NCBI GenBank assembly: GCA_023259685.1
Contig: JALRGP010000016.1
Span: forward strand, 1 to 12,208
Direction of reading: 5' to 3'
DNA length: 12,208 bases
Source of the DNA: Alphaproteobacteria bacterium
GTDB taxonomy: Bacteria > Pseudomonadota > Alphaproteobacteria > JALRGP01
Positions 6,434 to 12,208 of the stretch are shown piece after piece. Every line of letters starts with the position of its first letter. Within the stretch, counting starts at the first letter, position 1. The translations under genes were made by a program, and so were the position numbers. Under the pieces are notes generated by a model. It made no database searches, was not told where the DNA came from, and saw only the letters and a list, made by a program, of their open reading frames with translations.

Positions 6434-6461
6434 TTAGAAAATAAATAGGAATGGAAATCTG

Positions 6462-6989
6462 ATGGATCAAAACCAATCAAATGATCGTTGCCATCATAAC
6501 AATCATGACAACCACAACAGCGACGGTGAAGCTGCGCCTCACTCAGTTGTCGATGATATTGATTATCAAACTGAATATTTAAGAGCGCTTGCCGAATTAG
6601 AGAACGCAAGAAAACGCTTTGATAAGGAGAAAGATGATACGCAAAAATATGCAGTATCTCAGTTTTCAAAAGATTTATTAGCCGTTTATGATAATTTAGA
6701 GCGTGCTATTTTAAGTTGCCAAAGCGACCAAGCAACGGTAGATACGATCCAAAAAGGTGTTGTCATGACATTAGATCAATTAACACAAATTTTTGAAAAA
6801 TATCACATTTCGTGTTTGAATCCTATGGGTGAAAAGTTTGATCCTCATTATCATCAAGCCATTATGGAAATTGAATCAGACGAGCACGAACCTCAACACG
6901 TGGTACAGGTTCTTCAAAAAGGATATGTGATCAATGGTCGTTTATTGCGTCCCGTGATGGTGGGTGTCAGTAAGTCTAAAACATCTTAA
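6462..6989 (+). CDS. grpE: GrpE, nucleotide exchange factor of DnaK
   Basis: Releases ADP from DnaK in the Hsp70 folding cycle and acts as a dimer in the cytoplasm. The family pattern is clear: the long-helix segment RALAELENARKRFDKE (41-56), KDLLAVYDNLERAI (70-83), and the beta-domain marks GEKFDPHYHQAI followed by VVQVLQKGYVINGRLLRPVMVGV near the C-terminus. Length is 175 residues, a little under the usual 180-210. The first 30 or so residues are polar and rich in His, Asn and Asp (CHHNNHDNHN), a disordered tail not conserved in the family. AGGA about 11 bases, or GGA about 8 bases, before the ATG may serve as ribosome-binding site. An SDR gene starts 2 bases after its stop. Usually it is heat-induced; here no sigma-32 or CIRCE site is evident. 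Confidence 0.96.
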   Translation: MDQNQSNDRCHHNNHDNHNSDGEAAPHSVVDDIDYQTEYLRALAELENARKRFDKEKDDTQKYAVSQFSKDLLAVYDNLERAILSCQSDQATVDTIQKGVVMTLDQLTQIFEKYHISCLNPMGEKFDPHYHQAIMEIESDEHEPQHVVQVLQKGYVINGRLLRPVMVGVSKSKTS

Positions 6990-6991
6990 AT

Positions 6992-7663
6992 GTGGCTGCT
7001 TTTGAATCGGCTTTAGTAACGGGTGGTGGGCGACGCTTGGGTCTTATCATGGCGCGCCTATTAAAAAAAAAAGGATTCGATGTCGTTATCCATCATAGAT
7101 CTTTATCTGCGCTAGAGCTGGAATGTTTACGCGATGAAGGCTTTCACGTTATTGGTGGTGATTTAACAAACGAAGATTGTGTGTTGTCTTTGATTCAAAA
7201 AGCATCCGATATGTCCAAAAAATCATTGCGTTTACTGGTCAATAATGCGGCTATTTTTGGACAATCTTATACGATAGAGGATTATTACACGGTTAATGTG
7301 AAAAGCCCTGCTCAATTGATGAAAACATTTTATTTGTATTGCGGACATGGTCATATCATCAATATATTGGATGGTGATATTTTCCAAAATCAATCTGGGT
7401 TATTGTATTACCAATGGAGTAAAAAATCATTGCATGACATATCAATGATGTTGAAAGATCAGTTTGATCCTCATGTTCGCATCAATCATATAGCGCCGTC
7501 GATGTTGTTAAAAAACTCTCATATAATTGACGATTGTTCATTTGAAAAAAGACGGCTGCGAATGGCACATCCACCAACAATTGATGATTTTAAGAAAGCA
7601 ATATCAATGTTAATAGACACGCATTCTATGAACGGTCAAACGATTGTCGTTGGTCATTATTGA
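6992..7663 (+). CDS. SDR-family oxidoreductase, FolM/pteridine reductase-like
   Basis: NAD(P)H-dependent short-chain dehydrogenase/reductase. The cofactor motif is TGGGRRLG (10-17), whose Arg residues and the HHRS at 34-37 resemble the NADPH-binding pattern of FolM (dihydromonapterin/dihydrofolate reductase) and pteridine reductases. NNAA is at 84-87. The active-site pair is Y140-x3-K144 (YQWSK), preceded by an aspartate (D127) in the position used by FolM-type enzymes in the IINILD segment. IAPS (168-171) replaces the common VAPG. The likely start is GTG at 6992, only 2 bases after the grpE stop; the overlapping ATG at 6990 is in another frame that ends after eight codons. Translation is probably coupled to grpE. 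At 223 residues it is slightly short for the family (about 240). A folate/pterin role is plausible but the substrate is not proven. Confidence 0.85.
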   Translation: MAAFESALVTGGGRRLGLIMARLLKKKGFDVVIHHRSLSALELECLRDEGFHVIGGDLTNEDCVLSLIQKASDMSKKSLRLLVNNAAIFGQSYTIEDYYTVNVKSPAQLMKTFYLYCGHGHIINILDGDIFQNQSGLLYYQWSKKSLHDISMMLKDQFDPHVRINHIAPSMLLKNSHIIDDCSFEKRRLRMAHPPTIDDFKKAISMLIDTHSMNGQTIVVGHY

Positions 7664-7681
7664 TCAAATGCATCATAACAG

Positions 7682-7718
7682 CTGGAAGGTATCCCCGTTG
7701 TCCGGAGGCCACCTTCCA
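7682..7718. terminator. Hairpin between convergent SDR and htrA genes
   Basis: TGGAAGGT (7682-7689) pairs with ACCTTCCA (7711-7718), 8 bp. The GC-rich loop can add a short CC/GG stem. It starts 18 bases after the SDR stop and ends 11 bases from the htrA stop, the expected place for a shared terminator. Neither side has a U-tract. Confidence 0.6.
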
Positions 7719-7729
7719 TCAAAAACTAT

Positions 7730-9487
7730 TTAGTCTTTGTTTTTCTCTTTTTTTTCATCCTTTTTGTCATGATCCGCTACAGACAATTTAAATGGTACAA
7801 ATCGGCTTGCTCCTTGTCCTTGGGATATGGGTCTCCAAATTTGCAAATTAATTGAATTTAATTTTTTCTGTTTTGCTTTTTGAATATATTTTTCAAAATC
7901 TTTGACGTTATGAATAATCATTGTAGAGTTGATTGACTCAATCACGTCACCTTTTGTTAAAAATTGATGATTTTCGGAAAATTGTTTGTCAACACCCACG
8001 ATTAATATGCCTGAGGTTTGTTTTCTTGAAAAATCTTTTTTAAAAGATTGTTTTTCTTCTGCGGTTAAATTTCTCACACTGAAACCTTCAATGTCCAAAA
8101 CATCTTTTTGATTTTGAGATAATGATTTTGATAAATCTTTATCTTGAGGGACTTGAGCCAAGGTAATATTGACATTCATTTTGCTGTACGTGGGAGGATA
8201 ATCATCCTTTTTAGGGCGCAAAATGGTCAGGGTAACTTTTTTACCAACTTCGGAATTGGATACAAAAGATGGTAATTGACGTGCTTCTTTAATTTTTTTG
8301 CCTTCAAATTCAATAATGACGTCCCCTGGTTCTAAGATGCCATTAGACGGGCCATCTTCTTGAACGGATCCCACAAGAATGACACCCCCATCTTTGTCCA
8401 AATTCATCCCCTCGCGTAAATCATCATTGATTTCTTGAATTTGAATACCAAGATAACCACGTTTGATATACCCGGTGTCTAATAACTTATCAATAATTCG
8501 TTTGGCTTCATTAGAAGGAATTGCAAAGCCGATTCCAACGTTTCCTGCATTTGGGGTGATAATGGCGGTATTAATACCAATCACATGTCCTTGCTTATTT
8601 AATAAACATCCACCAGAATTTCCCATGTTAATTTGTGCACTGTGTTGAATGAATTCAAAATCTTGCTGTGCGCCATTTGGTAAATAACGCCCTTTGTAAG
8701 ATACTATTCCCGTTGTAACGGTACCTCCAAATCCAAAAGGATTCCCAATAGCCATGACCGGTTCTGCCACCATTAAAGACGATGAGTCTCCCCATGACAT
8801 AGGTTTGATGTTTTTTATTTTTTTAACAGAGCTAAGTTCAAATTTAATAATAGCTAGATCACTTCTTTCGTCTCCCGCCACCAATGTTGCATTGACTTCA
8901 TCTTTATCAGATAAGGTGATTTTGATTGTTTTGGCATCTGCTACAACATGGTAGTTGGTTACAACATATCCAAATTTATCATTTATTTTTATGATGAAAC
9001 CGGAGCCAGCAGCTTGGACTTTTCGAGGTGATTTATCTGCATCAAAAAAGTCTTTGAACAACTCGTCAAAAAGACTGCCAGATGGCATTTTGGGCATGCC
9101 GCCTGGCATTCCCTTAGGTTGTGATATTTGTTGGGTGGCAATGATGTTGACAACACTTGACAATGCTTCCTTGGCAATAATTGGCCAATTAACGCATGTA
9201 CAGTCAGCTGCTGAGCCCGTCTCATCAGAGGATTGTGTATGTGTAGAGCATGACACAGATGATTGATCATCACGTTGATGATGGGATTTTTCAGAAGATT
9301 CCGAAGACTCTGCAGAGGTGCTGTCTTTGAGATCTTCTTTTTCTTTTTCTTGAGATTGGAGCTGATGCTCCTGTTTTTTTTCATTTTTTTTTGATGATGA
9401 GGGAATATCTTTTTTTGCAATTCGTGTGCCCATGCTAAATAACGCAGAAGTCACCAGCAAAATCCCTATAAAATGCTTGCTAAACAT
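7730..9487 (-). CDS. htrA: DegP/HtrA-family periplasmic serine protease (Do)
   Basis: Periplasmic protease/chaperone that degrades or holds misfolded envelope proteins. A signal peptide covers residues 1 to about 24 (MFSKHFIGILLVTSALFSMG). A Ser/Glu/Lys/His-rich linker follows at about 28-95, with CTC at 96-98. The trypsin-like domain carries the triad H180 (TNYHVV), D210 (SDLAI) and S291 (GNSGG). A loop rich in Gly, Met and Pro (near 126-135, then LFDELFKDFF) matches the LA-loop region. Two PDZ domains follow: one after GYLGIQIQE, with GSVQEDGPS and LEPGDVIIEF, and a second around LIVGVDKQF...KGDVIESIN. A Lys-rich tail ends the protein. At 585 residues it is longer than the usual 450-500 or so, chiefly through the linker. 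The residue after GNSGG is Cys where Pro is typical. It follows recN by 81 bases on the same strand and has its own promoter candidate. Confidence 0.96.
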   Translation of the reverse strand: MFSKHFIGILLVTSALFSMGTRIAKKDIPSSSKKNEKKQEHQLQSQEKEKEDLKDSTSAESSESSEKSHHQRDDQSSVSCSTHTQSSDETGSAADCTCVNWPIIAKEALSSVVNIIATQQISQPKGMPGGMPKMPSGSLFDELFKDFFDADKSPRKVQAAGSGFIIKINDKFGYVVTNYHVVADAKTIKITLSDKDEVNATLVAGDERSDLAIIKFELSSVKKIKNIKPMSWGDSSSLMVAEPVMAIGNPFGFGGTVTTGIVSYKGRYLPNGAQQDFEFIQHSAQINMGNSGGCLLNKQGHVIGINTAIITPNAGNVGIGFAIPSNEAKRIIDKLLDTGYIKRGYLGIQIQEINDDLREGMNLDKDGGVILVGSVQEDGPSNGILEPGDVIIEFEGKKIKEARQLPSFVSNSEVGKKVTLTILRPKKDDYPPTYSKMNVNITLAQVPQDKDLSKSLSQNQKDVLDIEGFSVRNLTAEEKQSFKKDFSRKQTSGILIVGVDKQFSENHQFLTKGDVIESINSTMIIHNVKDFEKYIQKAKQKKLNSINLQIWRPISQGQGASRFVPFKLSVADHDKKDEKKEKNKD

Positions 9488-9509
9488 GTTTTTTTTGTCT
9501 TTTTATCCA

Positions 9510-9517
9510 TGTATACA
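9510..9517. repeat. TGTATACA palindrome, copy 1
   Basis: An 8-base perfect palindrome between the htrA -10 candidate and its start codon. The same palindrome occurs at 11258-11265 in the recN/OmpA-like intergenic region, with shared flanks (ATGTATACA then T/C, TTT). It is a possible operator, but short enough to be chance in AT-rich DNA. Confidence 0.3.
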
Positions 9518-9525
9518 TTTTATCA
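9517..9525 (-). promoter_or_regulatory. Extended -10 promoter candidate for htrA
   Basis: The minus strand reads TGATAAAAT, with TG at 9524-9525 and TAAAAT at 9517-9522, about 29 bases before the htrA ATG. It has the same TGNTAAAAT form as the grpE and OmpA-like gene candidates. No good -35 was found. Confidence 0.35.
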
Positions 9526-9568
9526 TAAATTAAATACATTATTTGAATTTATAAAAAATGGAATGTCA

Positions 9569-11188
9569 TTAAATTGATGACTTTAGACAGTGCATTTTTT
9601 TTGTGAATAATTGCAAAGCATCTTGTCGCATATGAATTGCCAATTGCGTAGAATCGTGTTGGTCTTCATCACCACCTAAAAGAACAGTTAACTCCTTAAT
9701 AATATCCACCTCATTTAATTGTTTGACGGTTGTCATATGATCTTTTTTATCAACTTTAAAATGCTCATCAGACAGTGCTGCCACATGGGGAGAATGGGTA
9801 ATACAAATGGTTTGTGTTTGATAAGAGATATCTTTAATTTTCTCCCCAATTTTTTTGGCAACAATACCACTTGTTCCTGAATCAATTTCATCAAAAATCA
9901 TCACATTATTCGAGCAAGTATCGAATGTTTTTAAAGATAATAAAAATCTGGACCACTCCCCGCCTGATGCGCACTTGGCAATGGGTTGGGGTAAAATACT
10001 GGGATTAAAACTGACCCACGTATCAATATCGTCATAGCCATCAGAACTGTCTTGGGATACCTTAAAACGAAAATCGATGATTCCATCTGGTATTTTAAGA
10101 AAATTGAGTTCATTGACAATATGTTCCTTGAGCAGTTGGGCGATGTTTTGACGTTCCTTGGAAACGCTATCTGCGTATTGTTTGTAACAAACATAAGCCA
10201 TATCGCAATCTTTTTGTAATCGTTCAATGAGGTCATCTAATTCTTTTAATCTTTCTTCATAATGAAGTGCATTTTGCCAAAAACTGTGCAAGTCATGAAC
10301 GTGATAGCGTTTTTTGAGTGTTTGTAATTCATACAATCTAGAGTCAATTTCTTGAATACGTACGGCCGATTGTTCATGTTGATTCATGAAATCCTCTAAC
10401 TCTTGTAACATCGATTCCAAATCTAGAACAATCGATTCTATAGTGCGGGATTGAGGTAAGGACATCTTTTGAAGATGTTTTTCTAATTCATACAAAGGTT
10501 TTAAGTAAGATTGAGATTGAAGCAAATTTTTTAACTGTTGACAGATCATCGCTGAATCTCCCAATTTTTTCTTGTTTTCAACCAGTTCATCTTCCTCATT
10601 TTCTTTTAAATTCAAAGGAGACAGATCTTTAAAAGCTTGTTCAAATAAGTAAGCTTTTTCCGTGAGTGTATTTTTCTCATTAACCAATTGTTTGAGTGTG
10701 CTTTTTTTCTGATCATAAGCTTTAAAGGCGTTTGCCATTGGCATGGTGTCAATGGAACGGTTAATGGTATTTTTTAAAATATCTTTAAAAACTGATTGAT
10801 CAAATTGATGGTGAATATGGATATAATGCTCTTTTATAGACCGAACCAATGACAACGGAACGTTGGCGTCATTGATTAAAAAACAACTCTTTGTTTTTTG
10901 GATGATACGTTTCAAAATAATGGTACCACTTTCTATGTTTGTCAATTCAATACCTTGTTGTTGCAATAAAAATTTCATACCGTCATGGATATTTAAAACA
11001 AGGGTCAGTGTTGTTGTTCCATTGATCATTTTTGTATCAACCTTGTCACCTAATACTAACAGCAAAGCATCCAATATTAATGACTTTCCTGAGCCAGTTT
11101 CACCAGTGATAATGTTTAAACCTTTTGAAAAATCAATATGAACGTTCTTAATCAATAAATAATTCTCAATTGTAAAAGAGCGTATCAT
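9569..11188 (-). CDS. recN: DNA repair protein RecN (SMC-like ATPase)
   Basis: SMC-related ATPase that acts early in double-strand-break repair by recombination. The N-terminal Walker A is GETGSGKS (34-41 counted from the upstream ATG at 11203). The centre has coiled-coil arms rich in Leu, Glu, Lys and Gln. The C-terminal half has the RecN signature ASGGEWSRFLLSLK, Walker B NVMIFDEIDSGTSG and the CITHSPHVAALSDEHF segment. The ATG at 11188 is preferred because MIRSFTIENYLLIKN matches the way the family begins; the ATG at 11203 would add only MITKS. Neither has a good Shine-Dalgarno. The length of 539 residues is normal. htrA lies 81 bases downstream on the same strand. I saw no alphaproteobacterial SOS box of the GTTC-N7-GTTC form upstream. 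Confidence 0.96.
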   Translation of the reverse strand: MIRSFTIENYLLIKNVHIDFSKGLNIITGETGSGKSLILDALLLVLGDKVDTKMINGTTTLTLVLNIHDGMKFLLQQQGIELTNIESGTIILKRIIQKTKSCFLINDANVPLSLVRSIKEHYIHIHHQFDQSVFKDILKNTINRSIDTMPMANAFKAYDQKKSTLKQLVNEKNTLTEKAYLFEQAFKDLSPLNLKENEEDELVENKKKLGDSAMICQQLKNLLQSQSYLKPLYELEKHLQKMSLPQSRTIESIVLDLESMLQELEDFMNQHEQSAVRIQEIDSRLYELQTLKKRYHVHDLHSFWQNALHYEERLKELDDLIERLQKDCDMAYVCYKQYADSVSKERQNIAQLLKEHIVNELNFLKIPDGIIDFRFKVSQDSSDGYDDIDTWVSFNPSILPQPIAKCASGGEWSRFLLSLKTFDTCSNNVMIFDEIDSGTSGIVAKKIGEKIKDISYQTQTICITHSPHVAALSDEHFKVDKKDHMTTVKQLNEVDIIKELTVLLGGDEDQHDSTQLAIHMRQDALQLFTKKMHCLKSSI

Positions 11189-11257
11189 ACTCTTGGTTAT
11201 CATCCATTCTGTGAATTTAATTTATCCTAACATTTTTTCTATGGATTGAGGGTATAT

Positions 11258-11265
11258 GTATACAC
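11258..11265. repeat. TGTATACA palindrome, copy 2
   Basis: Same palindrome as at 9510-9517, here in the divergent space between recN and the OmpA-like gene, about 70 bases from the recN start. A TTGACG hexamer follows at 11267-11272 but has no -10 at a normal distance. Confidence 0.3.
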
Positions 11266-11305
11266 TTTGACGATACACACCTATTTTGAAAAAGAGCCCA
11301 AAACA

Positions 11306-11348
11306 TATAATAACCAATAGGTAGACAAGCATTTAAATATGGTAAAAT
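11306..11348 (+). promoter_or_regulatory. Promoter region of the OmpA-like gene (two -10 candidates)
   Basis: A perfect TATAAT is at 11306-11311, with a weak TTTTGA at 11284-11289. Nearer the gene, TGGTAAAAT (11340-11348) is an extended -10, with TAGACA at 11322-11327 as a 5/6 match to the -35 but only 15 bases away. The second would start transcription about 17 bases before the ATG. It shares the 14-mer ATATGGTAAAATTT (11337-11350) with the grpE upstream region. Confidence 0.45.
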
Positions 11349-11371
11349 TTTTAAAATATTAAATATTTTCA

Positions 11372-12076
11372 ATGCCAATGATTAATGTGTCTTTTGCGAA
11401 TAATTTTATTTTTTCAATAAAATTATTTATAAAATGTATTTCCTATTCATTGATAACACCCATTTTTTTTGTATTATTTGCAGTTCTTAACTGTTGTAAA
11501 GCCGCCACATTATTGCCAATGGAAAAATCTGAGGTGATCATTGATCCCTCACAAGATAACCCCCTTGAACATCCACCTCAACCTCCAGTTGTGTCTTGCA
11601 CAGAGACCAACGTTCAAATCAAAGTTCTACGGCGTCCAAAATCCCATGGTGTATCAACGCCATCATCCAATTTGAAAATACAAAATTCTATTCCCAACAA
11701 ATACAAGAAAAATATGTATATTCAAGATTTGCCGTCGTCCATTCATATCGTATTATCGGATGCACCGGTATCCCTTTTTAAGCCTGGGAAAGTTGAATTT
11801 TCTGCTGATTTTTTGAAAATTTTAAAAAAAATACACCCCTTCATTACATCATCATTGGCCATTCATGTGCACAGTGATGCTTTGGGATCAAGCCCCACCC
11901 ATAACAAACAACTCAGTCAAAAACGTGCCCAATGGATTGCCACTCAATTTAAAAAAATGGGTTTACCTCTTAAAAAAATCAGCATCATCAAAGGTCATGG
12001 ATCTCAATTTTTAAAAGATAAAAAACATCCCCTATCCCTTAAGAATAGACGTGTTTTTTTAAAAATTTTAAAATAA
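11372..12076 (+). CDS. OmpA C-terminal domain envelope protein
   Basis: Probable peptidoglycan-binding envelope protein. The N-terminus has a long hydrophobic segment (about 14-40, FSIKLF to FFVLFAVL) that could be a signal peptide or a retained membrane anchor; Cys41-Cys42 follow but the lipobox is poor. A Pro-rich linker (about 59-75) leads to the C-terminal OmpA-like domain: LFKPGKVEFSAD (135-146), HSDALG (167-172), LSQKRA (181-186), a GHGS segment near 208 and NRRVFL (225-230). D169 and R185 match the Asp/Arg pair that binds diaminopimelate in OmpA proteins, with one extra residue between them. No beta-barrel is present, so it is closer to Pal/MotB/TssL-type anchors than to true OmpA porins. 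No Shine-Dalgarno is seen before the ATG at 11372; ATG at 11378 is an alternative. Which machine it serves is unknown. Confidence 0.85.
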   Translation: MPMINVSFANNFIFSIKLFIKCISYSLITPIFFVLFAVLNCCKAATLLPMEKSEVIIDPSQDNPLEHPPQPPVVSCTETNVQIKVLRRPKSHGVSTPSSNLKIQNSIPNKYKKNMYIQDLPSSIHIVLSDAPVSLFKPGKVEFSADFLKILKKIHPFITSSLAIHVHSDALGSSPTHNKQLSQKRAQWIATQFKKMGLPLKKISIIKGHGSQFLKDKKHPLSLKNRRVFLKILK

Positions 12077-12208
12077 TTTTAAATATTAAAGAAGATACTG
12101 AAAATGCAATATATTTTTTCAATTATGATAAAAAAATTAGATCCTATCTAACAAAAATAACTTCAGGAAATGAAAATTTTATAGATATTGGTGCGCACAT
12201 TGGTTTTT
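12049..12208 (+). pseudogene. 5'-truncated FkbM-type SAM methyltransferase frame, running out of the window
   Basis: The frame starting after the stop at 12046-12048 translates to sequence ending in NENFIDIGAHIGF. This is the SAM-binding motif I of FkbM-family methyltransferases (typically FIDIGANIGYYT). The preceding FKIILNIKEDTENAIYF and YDKKIRSYLTKITSG also resemble the region before that motif. There is no ATG, GTG or TTG in this frame between the stop and the motif, and it overlaps the end of the OmpA-like gene by 28 bases. The ATG at 12104 is in another frame and closes after 15 codons. So this is either a gene that lost its 5' end, a product of frameshifting from the OmpA-like gene, or one using a rare ATT/ATA start. 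FkbM enzymes often O-methylate sugars, which would suit the glycan genes at the other end of the window. Confidence 0.55.

Larger units (their letters stand above)
6046..6461. other. 416-base intergenic region between divergent gltX and grpE
   Basis: It has no protein gene of normal length. From left to right it holds the possible gltX -10, weak plus-strand promoter-like sequence (TATAGG at 6175-6180 after TGG), three AAGACAGCA repeats, a 15-codon ORF with a ribosome-binding site, a terminator-like hairpin and the likely grpE promoter. No CIRCE element (TTAGCACTC/GAGTGCTAA) is seen. Confidence 0.7.

Noticed and set aside
6364..6669. Minus-strand 101-codon ORF overlapping grpE
   Set aside because: It is antisense to the well-supported grpE and its composition reflects the complement of the His/Asn-rich tail.
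8463..9266. Plus-strand ORFs opposite htrA, and a minus-strand ORF at 8989-9420 in another htrA frame
   Set aside because: All lie within the clearly coding htrA sequence with its complete catalytic triad; they are by-products of its codon composition.
9855..11141. Small ORFs within recN on either strand
   Set aside because: recN is intact with Walker A, signature and Walker B motifs; these ORFs have no independent signals.
1..12208. Mobile elements, CRISPR arrays, tRNA and rRNA genes
   Set aside because: Scanned both strands for transposase-like proteins, spaced identical repeats and tRNA arm patterns; none was convincing.

Overview
The window reads as a piece of chromosome from an AT-rich, Gram-negative bacterium. 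The GluRS, FolM-like SDR and RecN sequences, the homopolymer-rich AT-biased DNA and an exported OmpA-like protein together suggest an alphaproteobacterium, plausibly an intracellular one of Holosporales type. That placement is inference from sequence style, not a database result. I see no transposase, CRISPR array, tRNA or rRNA.

Region 1 (1-3735) is a surface-glycan module. A glycosyltransferase gene runs in from beyond the left edge and carries two tandem copies of a sugar-transferase core. It is coupled by a TAATG overlap to galE (UDP-glucose 4-epimerase). A convergent minus-strand gene encodes a polysaccharide pyruvyl transferase-like protein with an unexpected N-terminal signal peptide. 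A strong hairpin lies between the convergent ends.

Region 2 (3736-4100) has no convincing protein gene. It holds several inverted repeats, a plus-strand promoter candidate and two terminator-like hairpins, which together could define a small RNA.

Region 3 (4101-6045, minus strand) has gltX followed by an overlapping type IV prepilin-like gene. Region 4 (6046-6461) is a 416-base intergenic stretch with weak promoter signals, a tandem 9-base repeat, a 15-codon ORF with a good ribosome-binding site, a terminator-like hairpin and then the likely grpE promoter.

Region 5 (6462-9487) holds grpE and a FolM/pteridine-reductase-like SDR gene on the plus strand, convergent with htrA on the minus strand across another hairpin. 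recN (9569-11188, minus) lies upstream of htrA. grpE and htrA are both protein-quality-control genes, and their candidate promoters share an extended -10 element (TGNTAAAAT), as does the promoter candidate of the OmpA-like gene.

Region 6 (11372-12208) encodes an OmpA-domain envelope protein. Directly after it, in another frame, is the start of an FkbM-type methyltransferase reading frame with no usable start codon. It is probably a 5'-truncated gene and continues beyond the right edge. The most unusual items are the tandem glycosyltransferase, the apparently exported pyruvyl transferase-like protein, the possible small-RNA locus, and the OmpA/FkbM junction.
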